From: Euphorbia lathyris
Lineage: Eukaryota; Streptophyta; Magnoliopsida; Malpighiales; Euphorbiaceae
NCBI RefSeq assembly: GCF_963576675.1
Contig: NC_088916.1
Location: 80,555,501-80,619,500 of the forward strand
Length of the DNA: 64,000 nucleotides
Direction of reading: 5' to 3'
Below are positions 11,991-24,841 of this stretch, one piece after another. The first letter of the stretch is position 1. Every line of letters begins with the position of its first letter. The position numbers and the translations under genes are program-made. Under the pieces are notes generated by a model, which worked only from the letters and a program-made list of their open reading frames with translations, made no database searches and was not told the origin of the DNA.

Positions 11991-13595
11991 AAATAATCAA
12001 ATGGACTCAAATATGGGTTTGAGGCTTACCTTTTGGAGCTTTGATTAAACTTGAGTAGGTAGTGGAAGAAACTCTTTAGAACCATGAACTTGTATCACTA
12101 ATCACGCTTTTCTCACGCTAAAATTATTTAGGAGTAAGAACGAATAATCCACGAACTAAGAACGAAGTCTATCCGAGAGAGAGAGGTTCGATTGAATATG
12201 GGGAGAGGGATAGAGAGGTTGGACCGAATATGGGGAGAGGGATAAAGAGAGTGAGTTTTCTCTTAATTAATAATGTGTTGTCTTAGGTTTAGCTTAACCC
12301 TCTATTTACAGGTTAGGCTTCCTTATCCCGTAAAGATTAGACAATTAATTAATTCTAGTTAAATATTTATTTTAATTCCTTATTAGGATTAGTAGCTTGA
12401 ATTAATTTAACTAGGATTTCTATTTATTTAATTTCTTAATTAAATAAGTATTTGAATCCAATTAGGATTCCACCTGAATCTGACTTTTAATCCGAGTGAA
12501 ATTCTTACATCTCCCACTCGCACGTATTAAATTCCTTCATATTTTCTCCTTTCATATTCGTAAATAGATCATGCGACTAGCATACCATCGAGAGCATCGT
12601 TGCTATATACTTGTTAAACACATATAGCGCCTCGATAACCTGTTAAGGTTGTACATACTTAAAAAGCATCGATAAATTGTATGTCTTTATCCCAGATTTC
12701 ATATCACATTTCTTGTATTCTTTCACTTGGATCTCTAAACAATTCTATTTTCACAATTACATATCTCAGTATAACTGTTCGGACTGTAAAACATAGAAAC
12801 TTGAAATTAGTAAATGATAATCGTTCCCTTTTACTATGTTATTCCTTTCATTATAATTTAAATTTTGTTTATCCAATCAGTCCCCTTCCAAGCTAAATTA
12901 TCACTTAGCCCATGGGAGAATTCGACCAAAACAAACAAATCTAGATTATACTTCTAGAACAAGCAAAGGTTCTAAGGATAAGAGTTTCGAAACCTCAATG
13001 ATTTGATTACGAAAAGAGTTTTACATTAGAAAAGGTTGAGATCATTCTTTTCCATCTCCGTGTAACTAAGCACACATGATATGAACCCATGTGTTATAAT
13101 ATTGTTTCTTATTTCTGAAGAAAGTGCATGTTCAAAAACACCATATGAAAGCATTGGTTAAGAAGTTTCCATCATCTAACCTTAAGTTCCCTTACTTTTA
13201 GAACTACTTTCGGTTAAAGGACAAATATGTCTAAATTATACCCGAACTTTCCTTTTTAGATTTTCATGTGATCTTTTTATTTACTTACGTGTATATAGGA
13301 ATCTTGTACTTTAATGAATTGAGTTCATTGTTTCTTACAAGACGGCTTTTGTCAATGAACAAACACTCGATTGATAAAAAAAAAGGCATCATTCTTATCT
13401 TTGACATTCTTAAAGCAAAATAAGAGTAAACACTCATGTAAGTGAGCCAATTTTTTGTCCCACGTGCATCACTATATAACAATAAACATACAAAATATTT
13501 TGCGTATTAGATAAAGATCTTCCAAAAGATTTTTATTGAATACTAATATTTCTCAAAATAGATGGATAGAAGTATGTTTATATCCTACATAAACT

Positions 13596-14165
13596 TTAGG
13601 ATCTCACATGTTTCTCATGAACATCTTTACTGACAAGTTTAGTAAGAATATCAACTACCATATCATGTGTGGACACATACTTCATACTAACTTCCGCACG
13701 TACAATTAGATCTCTTACAAAGTGATACTTAATCTCTATGTGCTTCTTAGTCCTACTATGAAATCTCTGATCTTTAAAGAAGGCTATAGCAGATTGACTA
13801 TCTCCATTTATTACTATTGGACCTTTATAGGTGGTAACTTTTAGGTGTTCCAAGAACCTATTTAATGAAATTGGCTCTTGTATACGATATGTATTCTATT
13901 TCCATGGTGAATAGAGATATACATGTATGTTTCTTGCTTCTCTAGGATATGATGCTATTTCCTTGCAAGAACATGATTCCTGAGTGGATTTTCTTTCATC
14001 CATGTCTCTAACACATTCTGCTTCTGTGCATCCTCTAAGTTTCAAATCATTACCTTTGTAACACAAAGAATAGTCTATTTTTCCTTTGAGACATTTCATT
14101 ATTCCCTTAACAGCGGTCCAATGTGCTTGCCCATGGTTGGATTGATATTTATTTACCATGCCCAC
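13596..14165 (-). pseudogene. Copia RNase H fragment
   Basis: The frame 13853-13596 holds the 3' part of copia RNase H: GPIVINGDSQSAIA with the catalytic Asp, then RTKHIEIKYHFVRD, both hallmark blocks, and it ends near VDILTKLVSKD. The frame 14165-13896 holds the preceding block (QAHWTAVKGIMKCLKG). The two are out of register by a frameshift at about 13880. The piece lies downstream of the RT fragment in the order expected for one Ty1/copia pol gene. Confidence 0.75.
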
Positions 14166-14410
14166 ATCATGACAAATATCTGGTCTTGTACACGTAATTG
14201 CGTAGATTATACTTCCAATGACACTTGATTAGGGTACATTTTTCATTTGATCCATTTCTTTCTGCATTTTAGGACACATTTTTAGACTCAAGGAATTTTC
14301 TTTAGACATAAGTCTAAATATGGGTTTACATCCTTACATATTGAAATGTTCGAGAATCTTGTTGATATAAGTCTGCTGAGACAAAGACAACATCTTCTTA
14401 GAACGATCTC

Positions 14411-14884
14411 TCAAAATGTTGATCCAAGAATATATGTAGCCTCACCCATATCCTTCATTTCAAAACTTGAGTTTAGCCAAACTTTTACTTGATTTACATA
14501 TCCAATGTCATTCCTAGCAATGAGAATATCATCGACATGCGATGATAAAATGACAAACCATTTACCAAAATGTTTAGTAAAGACACAATGATCCTCGTAT
14601 ATCAAATTGAAGTTGTTCGATATCATATAAAATGGAATGTACCATTGTTTAGAAGACTGTTTAAAGTCATAGATCAACTTGATCAATTTACAAACCTTTT
14701 ATTCACTGTTTTTTGCGATAAAACCCACATAATGATCCATGTAGATTTCTTCGTTTAATTCTCCATTGAGAAAAACAGTCTTAACATCTATTTGGTGTAA
14801 TTCTAGATCTAGACTTGCTACTATTGCTAGAATTAGGCGGATTGATATAAATCTTACAACATGATTTCTGAAATCCAAAATCAA
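14411..14884 (-). pseudogene. Copia reverse transcriptase fragment
   Basis: Two frames carry copia RT motifs. The first (14884-14699) has VVRFISIRLILAIVA and HQIDVKTVFLNGEL, the block with the first catalytic Asp. The second (14686-14411) has HVDDILIA, which matches the YVDD active-site box with Tyr replaced by His. A gap or frameshift separates them at about 14690. The sequence normally preceding this block (integrase and the RT fingers) is not seen upstream of 15060. With the break and the changed YVDD box it cannot be active. Identity as Ty1/copia is firm; the lineage is not. Confidence 0.75.
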
Positions 14885-15221
14885 TCACATCCACAAAAGC
14901 AGACACCAACTTATGATGAGTGGAAAGAAATTTATTGTTTGGTGATTGTTTGGATCCTGAATTCGATACATAAGGATTTCTCAGAATCCTTCGTTTTTGC
15001 CTCCTCAGTCAAATCTTTATAGAAGGAGTTGGAGCAGAGATTTGGTGACAATAATTCACAAATGTTGTTCAAAGTCAAAAGGCAAATTAATTGTGCAAGT
15101 AATTAAAGTTAATACGTTTGTGCTTATTTTACCATATGTATAATATTATTGTAAATTACGGGCATATCATATATTTGGTCGTCAAGTGATTTGATTTAGT
15201 TTATGGACATATATAATGAGT

Positions 15222-15443
15222 ATGAACTTAATTGTGTGTATATACCCGATTGCAATATTCTAATTCTATGACGGGGCAGAATAATAATTGCAACAATTAG
15301 GTTTTATCTATAAATATAAGGTTATGATCTTTAGGGCATTAGCGTTCTAAGTTTGCAGTCTCCCCTATCAAATTGTAGATGTGCTAGTTGCTTTTAACCC
15401 TATAAGGTCAATCAACCTAAGGCGCTATCGATTACGCTCAATC
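15222..15443. repeat. Tandem duplication, unit A (left part)
   Basis: This segment is about 85% alike, by eye, to 23572-23795. Its continuation is found at 23462-23571, on the far side of the solo LTR, so unit A was whole before that insertion. Both units contain a 'ggtttta(t/c)ttataaata' TATA-like stretch, which suggests an old LTR or promoter fragment, but no family was recognised. Confidence 0.65.
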
Positions 15444-17204
15444 TGTAACCCCCGTCCCGGGTCACATTGAAAACACACAGAAATCCAAGGAATTATCATA
15501 ATTGCATGCAAACAACAACATAATCAAATAAAGCCTCCTTATTTATTATTGTTTATCAAAAATCAATATTCAAAAGGTTCAATAACTAATAAAACAATGT
15601 AATCGATCACTAAAAATTCACTTAATCTAAACAAAGTAATCCACTTCAATAATACATTAAATCCTAATAAATGTCCATAAAATTTCTAATGAGAATGAGA
15701 CGCTTGTGCTGGCCAGTCTGAATGTAGGGTAAATCTGAAAATCTAGCAAATAGAAGAACCTCTGAACCTAGCCTGAAAATTTCAACGTGGCAAGGGGTGA
15801 GCTGCCTACTCAATAAACATAATTATCTATATTTATATAAATATACATATATATATATATAATTGATTTCATGCATCTTAAATTAACATTTAATAAATCA
15901 AACAATCAAACATCAATCAATCAAGAATAAGATATAAACGTATCATCTCGTATGTGACTCGATTTATCTGAAACAATAAAATTATAATTTATTATCTTTA
16001 TTTTTAAGGGCCCAGCTAGACCTAAGTGAAATATACTCAATGGTCTCATGGTTAACAATATTTCAACGTATGTGTACGCTATCGCCCTTAATTTAAGGAC
16101 ACGTACCATTTTCATAATGATTTCTTTTTCCTTTTCCTTTCAATAATACGGCACTGCTATCACCCCCAGTTTCAGGACACAGTACAAACTCAATTAGAGT
16201 AAAATAACACCCTACCCAGGTGCATGTGATCACAGTATCAACAAATCTCCAGACCATTGAATATACTCACCCGAGCTAGCTATTTATGTTTTGTTCTAAC
16301 TCAAACGTAATCCAATACAATTTCGTAATTCATAATTTTCTAAACTCATATGCATTCTCATTCTATCATGGTATAATTTCACAGCTAATACCTCAATAGG
16401 TAAATACATGAGCAACATGATTTTAAAAGGAACAAAGCCTTATATCACTAAATTCAACCATACCGAGAATATTTGAAACTCCACGTCTCAAATCACCATA
16501 TATATAAATCAAGTATCAATTAAATGATAACCAAATACCCAATATTCATTCAACATACATTTAATTATTCTATGACAAAATATCAATAGACACTCACATA
16601 AATATATATATATATATAGACATATATATATATATATATATATATATAAACATAAACAATTAAGTTTACCTCTCGTCCCAAAATGATAATTAATTTGTTC
16701 GGGTTCTAACTGACTCATTACTGGCTCCCCGGAGTTTCACCGGAGCGCGGTGGTCAGTCGCCGGAAGTTCGCCGGAGATGCCGGAATCGCGAGCCGAGAC
16801 TATCACGAGATAGCTAACGACCAGGGGAGTCCAAAATTGCACTCCATTCACTATTAAAATCGTCTAAAAGATCGGGATCTAATACTTTCACGATGCAAAA
16901 TACCCGCTCCGGCCACCATATTTTTTTATCAGAAAAATATCAATAGTAGTCTCAAAATGTTCCTCACGAAACAAGGAATTTAATGGTATAATTTTTGTCT
17001 CAAGAGATGGCCGGAATATGGAGTTATGAATGAAATTAAGGTAAAAAGGAAAAAGAAATCGAATATTGCAAAGGGGAACATTTTTGTTCTGAACCTTTTC
17101 TCGCCCAACTCCTAATTCTAATCTAATTCTAATTCTCATTCTAATTCTAATTCTTTTTTTTTTGGTAGGAACAGCAAAGAAAAACAAAAAACCAAAAAGG
17201 ATTA

Positions 17205-20200
17205 ACCTGGGATTAGCCTAGGGAAGCTAACCCCCACAACATCTTCCAAAAGAAGAGAAGATAAATAATCAAGAGGAGAAGATAAAGTTGTGACGCCCAA
17301 CATCCGCTCATGTCCATCAGCCGCCAAACGATCCGCAACATGGTTTTGCTCTCTGAAGATATGGCTGAAACTAATGAAGTCAAAGGAAGAACAAAGCCTT
17401 TTAATACATTTGATTAAGTTTTGGCTATTTAAACAAATAGCTTTTTTTGTCGGAGATCATTTTGATGGCCTCGAGGTTGTCAGATTCTACAAGCAACTTT
17501 TTCAGTCCTAGACTCTTGGCCAGTCTTAGGCCAGAGAAAATCCCCCAAAGTTTAGCCGAAAAGGAAGAACCCATGCCCAGATTATGAACGAACCCAGACA
17601 GCCAAGCACCCCCATCATCCCTTAGAACACCTCCTGTAGAAATTTTACCGTTACTAAGGCAAGAACCATCCGTGTTCAATTTAACCACCCCTTCCCTAGG
17701 CCTACACCAGCCAAGGAGGTGAACAATCTTCTTTTGGGTAGAACTATCGAGTGCATCTCCTTTGAAGTTATCAATAATATTAGATAATTTTCCCGAGAAG
17801 AATTCTCTCAAATTAGGAAGAATAATAGTTTTCCTTTCAAAAATCTCCTCGTTCCTCCAATACCAAATTTGGTGACGGACAATAGCAAAGAAAATATCAC
17901 CATGCTCAAGATTAGCCAACAACTTCCCACTAACACCATCTGCAAACCAGTCAAGATTAGAGTGGGCCAAGAAAGTCGAAAGCAAGTGGTGAGGGAGAAC
18001 TTTCGTCCACACCTCCTTACTCCTAGAACAATCCCTAAGAGCATGGCAAATTGTTTCCACATGCCCGCTGCATCTGCTACAAGCCCTAGAATCCGCCAGA
18101 TGACGTCTATATCTATCTAAATTAGTGAGCAACCTATCCTTGACACTAAGCCATAGAAAGCTCCTGATACAGTAGGGAATCTTTAGAGCCCAAATAAGCT
18201 TCAGACTTCAGAGTTGGTACCCACCCCATTTTGGTTGAAGGCCTCAAAGGCAGATTTACAGGTGTATGTTCCATTATTTGTCAATGCCCAGCAGTGACTA
18301 TCCTTATCTTCCTCCTTATTACTTATCTTAACCCCTCTAATCCTTAGGAGCGTATCCAGATTGAGAAAGGAGTCAAATTTAGACCAAATCCAATCCCCCT
18401 CAGAATCCACCACATCCACAATCCTCTAATTGCGGATATTATCAGGCGGCAAGGAAGTACACACCTCTAAAAGGGATTTATCACCAATCCAGACATCATT
18501 CCAGAAACTGATAGACTTCCCATTTCCCACCTCCCAACCAATCTCGGAGCAAAACTCTGAAAAAACATAACTGAGGCCTTTCCAAAGAAAAGAACAGTTG
18601 ACAACTCTCTCCTTGGGCCCCCCAAAAATCCTATCTTTTCTATATTTCCCACAAAGAAAAAGAACCCAAAGAGAAGAGGGGAGTTGCCACATTCTCCACA
18701 ACAGCTTCATTAATAACACTTTGTTATTGTCCTTGGCATGTCTTATCCCCAGGCCTCCCAAGTTCTTAGGCAGACAAACCTCATTCCAAGGAACAAGGTG
18801 GATCTTCTTCCCCTCCGTGGAGTCCCCCCAAAGGAAATGCCGATTGATTTTATCTAAATCATTAAGAACAGGCTCCGGCAACCTACACGCTTGCATAATA
18901 TGATTAGGAACCGCACAATTGACAGACTGAATCAAAGTAAGACGGCCCGCAAGCGAAAGGGTTTTAGCTTTCCAAATGGCACATTTACCACTAGTTTTGT
19001 ATATAGTCTCTTTAAAGGAGGCTTTGGAGACTCTGTCACTATGGAGAGAAACCCCCAGATACTTACCCAAAGAATTAGTCAAAGGAATACCAGAGATTTC
19101 ACTAAGCCTTTTGCAGACACTCTTACTCATGTTTTTGGAACACAACATCCTGGAATTCTGGAGAGAAGCAGCGCAGAAACAGTTAAGGATGTCCATAACC
19201 ACACCAATTTGATCCTCATTCCCTTCCACAAAGATCATAACATCATCTGCGAAGAACAAATGGGTAATCAACGGACAGAATCTATTGATGGAAACAGGGT
19301 GGAAAACTCCATTACCCACAGCCTCTTGGATAAGGTGAGACAACCTTTCCATAGCAATAACAAATAAGAAAGGGCTCATAGGATCTCCTTGACGGATGCC
19401 CCGGGAAGGAGTAAACTCCTCCGACATATCTCCATTGATCAGAACCTGAAAAATAGGAGAAGAAATGCATGCCTCAATCAAACTCCTCCAGTCATCCGGG
19501 ATGCCAGCTCTCTTTAGACTACCCAGAAGAAAATTCCAGTTTAAGCGGTCATAAGCTTTCTCTAGATCCAATTTAAGAGCCACAATACCTTTCCTACCCT
19601 TTTTAATTTTCATGGAGTGAATCATCTCCTGGGCAATAACGACATTGTCCATCATCTGTCTGCCTGGAACAAAACTGCCTTGATTCTGGCTGATAATATC
19701 CGGAAGGATACATCGAAGCCTATTAGCCACAATTTTTGTAATAGCTTTGTACAAAACATTACACAGACTAATCGGCCTCATTTGTAAAAAGGAGGAAGGT
19801 TTCTCAACTTTCGGTATCAAGACCAGAAGGGTCTTATTCACCAGCTTAATATCATCAGTACCACTAAACACACCTTTATAAAACTATAAATACCTTCCTT
19901 CACGGTATCCCAATGTTTGTGGTAAAAATAGGCAGGAATACCATCAATCCCAGGAGCTTTAGTGGCTCTAATACTTGAGAAGGCCAAATCAATCTCTTTC
20001 TGGTCAATAGGATGGAAAGCTTCCCGAACCTTTCCCTCATCCAAACTAGGAAACGAAGTCCTAGAGAGAGCTTTGTCCAGATCCACACTCTCCTCTTTGA
20101 ATAAATCTTTATAAAAAATCAAGGGCCAGGCGACGAATGTCCTCCTCCTCATAGACCCAGTCTCCATTAGAATCTTTGATAGCATCAATCTAGTTCCTTT

Positions 20201-21290
20201 GCCTTCTAATAATAGTAGAAAGGTGGAAAAACCTGGTATTGCGATCTCCATCTTTAATCCCAGCCTTCCTTGATTTTTGAAACCAAAGAAACTCTTCCTG
20301 CCTCAACACAGCTTCTAATTCTTTCTGGAGAGATCTAAGAAGACAATTCAAACTATGATCGAAACGAATCTCCAAATTACGTTGAATGCCTTCAATTCTG
20401 CTTAAAAGTTTCCTCTTCCTTCTGATAATGTGGCCAAAGACATTTCTATTCCACCCCACCACATTCCTTCTAAACCCCTCAGCAGCAAGGAGAACATCAG
20501 AGTGGGGCTTCCAATTATCCTGAACGAAGTTTTTAAACTCAGGGTGAGATTCCCAGGCCACCTGGTACCTAAAAGGTCTATCCTCTTTAGGCCGATGGCT
20601 TTTAACCAACTTCACTAAAATAGGACAGTGATAAGAGTGACGGAAAGGAAGGTTTAACACCTTCACTTCGGGGAATCTACATATAGCTGCAACATTCGCA
20701 TAAACTTTGTCCAAACGAACAAACACATTATTGCGCTTCCAAGTAAATTTATGACTAGCAGCACCCAGATCCGAAAGCCCGCATAAATGCATATTCTGTT
20801 TATGGTTAAGGCACCTGTTAACATAGTGGTTCCCGCCCCCTCTTTGATCATTCATCAGCGCAATATCGTTAAAATCCCCAGCTACAAACCAAGCATCCAA
20901 AATACTTATACTCATAGTATACAGAACCTCCCACAACCTTTTACGATTGGCCATGATAGGATCAGCATAAACAAAGGTGATAAATAAGGGATTATTACCA
21001 GGAAAACAAACCTTACTATGAATAAATTGTTTATCCATACTGACAATGTCAATCTGAACACGATCTGGCTTCTAGAAGAGCCAAATCCCCCCAGCCCGGC
21101 CAGTAGCCTCCGATCTGACACAGTTCCAATTACTAAACTTTCTAACCACCTCATCTGCTTTACTGCCACTGATCTTGGTTTCCAGTAAAGCAAAACAAGA
21201 AGGGTTAAATTGTTCAATTAAATTTTTAACATGTATACGAGTAGCCTTTCTAGCCGCGCCTCTAACATTCCAAACAAAAAAATCCATCAA
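17205..21290 (-). pseudogene. LINE ORF2 (endonuclease, reverse transcriptase, RNase H)
   Basis: Domains in order: apurinic-type endonuclease (21290-20190; FFVWNVRGA, ALLETKIS, VAGDFNDIA, with one in-frame stop at 21074-21072); a linker and RT start (20251-19838; KAPGIDGIPAYF) reached by a frameshift; the RT core (19871-18426; LKLDLEKAYDRLNW, RGIRQGDPMSPFLF, and the active site FFADDVMIF); a zinc-binding zf-RVT region (18419-18020); and an RNase H domain (about 17700-17250; LNTDGSCL, LLVESDN, HIFREQNHVADRLA), again with one shift near 17430. All catalytic motifs are visible. The ORF has the full plant L1 domain set and only a handful of breaks, so this copy is dead but recent. Confidence 0.8.
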
Positions 21291-21322
21291 AAAGGCAGAC
21301 TACTGACCACAGGCCCAACACC

Positions 21323-23190
21323 TTAAACCATGTATTTATTCGGGGCTCCTGAGAGCCTTGAAGAGGTACCAGCAGGCCCCCTTTTGTCCCAAATATCCAA
21401 AGAGCTATGGTTATTTTTCTGATTACCCTTAGGTTTTTTCAAATTCATTTTATTGACCCACATAGCCTTTCCATTTGAAGTATCAACATAGGTTTTCGGG
21501 ATACTAACCTCATTGTGCTTCTTTTTCCCAAATGTGGCATGGTTCTGGGAGCTCCCTAAAGCAACAACTTTGGACTCAAATAGAGGGTTAACAGTCTCAA
21601 CTTTGTTGGCCTCCGGCTCAGCAGATTCTAACTCTGGCATGCTTAGCTCTATATGCTCGTTTGAGAGATTAGATTCATGAGCATCCTCAATAGACAGGAC
21701 CCCAAATCTAGATCCAGAACCGAGGAATGCTTTATCACCAGAACCAGCATTCTTATTGGGGGGGATTTTCTTTGAACTCAGGGGCAACCTGGAGAGAATT
21801 CACTCCTTGCTAATGTCAGGAGGATGACTCTGAACAACAGTTGCCCGAGTTCTACGTCTAACCGACCTCTTAGCTAACATCCAGGGGCCAAAGTTCCTCT
21901 CTTCACCTTGAAACCCCTCTTCTCTTTCTTTATCAGCCACATAACCTCTTCGACAAGCTTCTCTTTCTTTGGACACCCTTCATAAGTATGGCCAAACATA
22001 CCACACTCATAGCAAATATTATGAATGCCTTCATATTCAATATAGTAGACCGTATTCTGGACGCAGAATTTAGACAAAAGAGGCTTAGCTAGATCAATAT
22101 CAATACAGACCCTGGCAAACTTGCCTCTAACTGCCCCAATGGTGGCTTTATCCACATGATGAACTTTCCTAACAAGACCACCAACTTTATTAAGAAAGCT
22201 TTCATTATAGTATTCAATAGGTAAGCCTGGGAATCTTACCCATGTAAGAATCCTATTAACTGGACAATCATGAGGATTAAAATTAGGTACCCATGGCCTT
22301 AATGCCAGAACGTGATTAGAGATAATATAAGGGCCACCATTGATAACAGCATTAAAGTCCTCCGCCCTGGTAAATTTGATGACATAATAGTCATTTTCTA
22401 AGTCAGTAATGGTGACTTTCCTTTTTTTCGCCCACTGCGCCTGGATTCTTTGGGCGAAATAATTAAAACTAATCCTTTTGCCAAGTACAGTCACTATTAA
22501 AGATAACTTCCATCTAGACCTGAGAGCGCGTTTATCCGTCGGGGATAACCGAATCACAGGACATAACGGGTCATCCTGATCTCCATCCTCAACATTAGAG
22601 TCAGAATAGACCTCCTCAAAATCATTCTCAATGAAATCTTCATCTAACCCTGGTTCTTCCTCTACCACCCCCATAACAGTATCTTTCCAGGAGTTTTTCA
22701 CCACTCCTTACTCATTAGAATTTTTATTTAAAACATCCACAAAAGTCCTAGGAGCCGAATTTAAGATGGACGCGGAAACGGCATGAACCGTAGCCCCCTG
22801 GACTACCGGCCCACCCTCTTGGACTACCGGCTCACGCTCTTGGACTGCCGGCCTACTCACCTGGAAAGTCGGCCCGCCCTCTAGAACAGGCGCACTCTCC
22901 CCCGTCTTATCTCCCCTTCCACTGCTCGCGAAACCACCTCCTATTGCAAGGATTTCCTTGCCACCAGCCGCCTTCCCGCTGGCCTGACCCAGCCGACCGC
23001 CACCCCTAGAGCGGTCCGCACGTTCATCAGCCGCGGCAGAACCTTCACTCCCCCCCCCCCGCCTAACTCCTTCCTCAATCTCCTCATCCATCCCTATCGG
23101 TCCGTCGCTCGCCCAGAACCGGCCCCCAATCTGCTCGCCTGGCACCGCCCGGGATCTCTCCCTCTCCCTTGAGCGATCCCGCTCCTTCAT
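21323..23190 (-). pseudogene. LINE ORF1 (RNA-binding protein, DUF4283 plus CCHC knuckle)
   Basis: The N-terminal part (23190-22708) is Arg/Glu and Gly rich and low in complexity. After one in-frame stop (22710-22708) the frame goes on (22704-21874) with a DUF4283-type fold (GPYIISNHVLALRPW, GLPIEYYN) and a CCHC knuckle CYECGMFGHTYEGC, as in plant L1 ORF1 proteins, which coat the LINE RNA. A stop near 21874 and a shift to the frame 21787-21323 leave the C-terminal tail separate. ORF2 begins 33 bp further on. One or two changes from intact, so a relatively young copy. Confidence 0.7.
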
Positions 23191-23286
23191 CGACTCAGGC
23201 TAACGAAGAAACAAAGCGCACAGCTGATCTACACACAAAACAGACGCAGATTCAATCTCCCACACAGATCCGAAATCGCCTCACGA

Positions 23287-23367
23287 ACAATAATAATAAT
23301 AATAATAAATGAAATAGGACCCACTTATAAATAATAATAATAATAATAACAATAATAATAATAATTT
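23287..23367. repeat. (TAA)n microsatellite
   Basis: Two runs of taa/ataata separated by a short unique stretch, next to the 5' end of the LINE. They belong to the underlying solo LTR. Confidence 0.8.
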
Positions 23368-23461
23368 TAATAATAATAAATTATTTCCAAATGGTATAAT
23401 TATAATAAATACTAAAGTTTTGTTTCATAAAATACCCCTATGTAAGATTACGGATGTTACA

Positions 23462-23880
23462 CAATCAATTGCACTATCAGTTCAGGTACACCTCCATTTT
23501 TTAATCTCAATGAGTTAACATGAATTTATGGTCTTGAGGTTATGAACGATGGATCTAATTCCAAGACTATGAGCTTAATTATGTGTATATACCTAATTGC
23601 AATATTCTAATTTTATGACGGGTAAAATAATAATTGCAACCATTAGGTTTTATTTATAAATAAAGGGTTATAGCCCCTAGATATTAGCATGCTTCCCATC
23701 AAATTATAGATGTGTTAGTCGCTTTTAGCTTTAGAAGGTCAATTAACCTAAGACGCTATCAATTTCGTTCAATCCATTACACTATAAATCCAGGCACGCT
23801 TCGCTTTTAATCTCAATAAGTAACACAAGTTTATAGTCTTGCTGTTATCAACAATGGATCTAATTCCAACACTCTCTACT
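23462..23880. repeat. Tandem duplication: end of unit A and all of unit B
   Basis: 23462-23571 completes unit A (it starts right after the solo LTR) and 23572-23880 is unit B. The shared block 'atggatctaattccaa' closes both, at about 23548-23563 and 23857-23872. The unit is about 310 bp. No coding potential was seen. Confidence 0.65.
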
Positions 23881-24841
23881 TTCTCTCCTTATAATCTTTA
23901 TCCACCTTTATAATCCGAGTTTACACAGTGAACCGTCCCCAACGCAGATTCAACGATCGAAACAGTCACTTTCCCCAACTACTCCATCATATAATATAGA
24001 GATAAGGTGCAAAAATACCTCTGACGTTTACACCTAAGAGAAACTTTACCCCTAACATCTAAAATGGTTCAATTTTACCCTTAATGTTGACAGCCAATAG
24101 CAATTTTACCCCTAACGTTGACAAGTTGGGTCAATTAGAGAAATTATTCATCAAATTGTCTTCTCAGTCATGAAAATTGTCATTTGCACTTCACATGCAC
24201 GTCATTTTATCACCCATAGTAACAAATCATAAACATATGACTAAACGTGAAAAAATTTAAAAAAAAATTAACATAATATAATGTATTTTGTACGAGTTTG
24301 ACAAAAAACAAATCAAATAGAATCAATATTCTAAAATTAAAAAACATAATGTCTAAAATTGACCCAACTTGCCAACGTTAGTGGTAAAATTACTCTTGGC
24401 TGCCAACGTTAGGGGGACAATTGCACCATTTTAAACGTTAAGGGTAAAATTGCTCATGTATATAAACGTAGGGCGTTTGGTATTCTATTGGGATAGGGAT
24501 AGGGATAAAGGTTGGGATAGGAACAAGGGTAAATGGTTGGGATAAGGATAAAATATAATAGTCGAGAATTATTATTCAATGTTTGGTATGTTGGATAGGA
24601 ATATGGATAAAATAATACATTTTACTATTTTAACCTTATTTAAACTACATAACATTAATTTGAGGGATAAGGGCCATGTTTGGGAATTAGCTGTTAGCTG
24701 ATTACATTAGCTGTTAGTTGTTAGTTGATTACATTAGCTGATTTGACTAGCTGTTTGTGTAGACCTGTTTGGTAAAAATTAGCTGATTGATAATAGCGGT
24801 TTGTGCAAAAAGACGAATAAGGGCATTAATTTTGGCGCAGG

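Larger units (their letters stand above)
12000..15060 (-). mobile_element. Decayed Ty1/copia element, 5'-truncated
   Basis: On the minus strand, reverse transcriptase pieces (14884 to 14411) are followed by the RT-RNase H linker (14400 to 14200), RNase H pieces (14165 to 13596), about 1.1 kb of 3' internal DNA without a recognised domain (13595 to 12520), a polypurine tract (gagtgggaga) and the start of a 3' LTR, TGTAAGAATTTC, at 12509 reading left. The LTR's far end was not located; about 12000 is a guess. Gag, protease and integrase are missing. Confidence 0.65.
17153..23285 (-). mobile_element. Nearly complete L1-type plant LINE
   Basis: Reading on the minus strand: a GC-rich 5' end near 23285, ORF1 (23190-21323), ORF2 (21290-17205) with endonuclease, reverse transcriptase, zinc-binding and RNase H domains in order, a short 3' UTR and a poly(A) tail (T-run at 17153-17163 on the plus strand). 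It is inserted in the solo LTR 15444-23461. A TSD was not seen; the flanks are simple repeats (ctaattctaattc on the left, (taa)n on the right), which obscure it. Confidence 0.8.
15444..23461 (+). mobile_element. Solo LTR (about 1.9 kb net), split by a LINE
   Basis: It starts TGTAACCCCCGTCCCGGG and ends ACGGATGTTACA, with the 5-bp TSD caatc at 15439-15443 and 23462-23466. Without the LINE (about 17153-23285) roughly 1.9 kb remains. Termini and size resemble the solo LTR at 4403-6317 (both hold 'caacgtggca' some 260-330 bp from the start), but they are clearly different copies or families. No internal coding region is present. A (TA)n tract is at 16602-16648. Confidence 0.7.

Noticed and set aside
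16509..16718. 69-aa minus-strand frame with IYIYIYI
   Set aside because: It is translation of a (TA)n microsatellite.
18598..19367. Plus-strand frames of 101 and 158 aa in the LINE
   Set aside because: Shadows of the reverse transcriptase frame on the minus strand.
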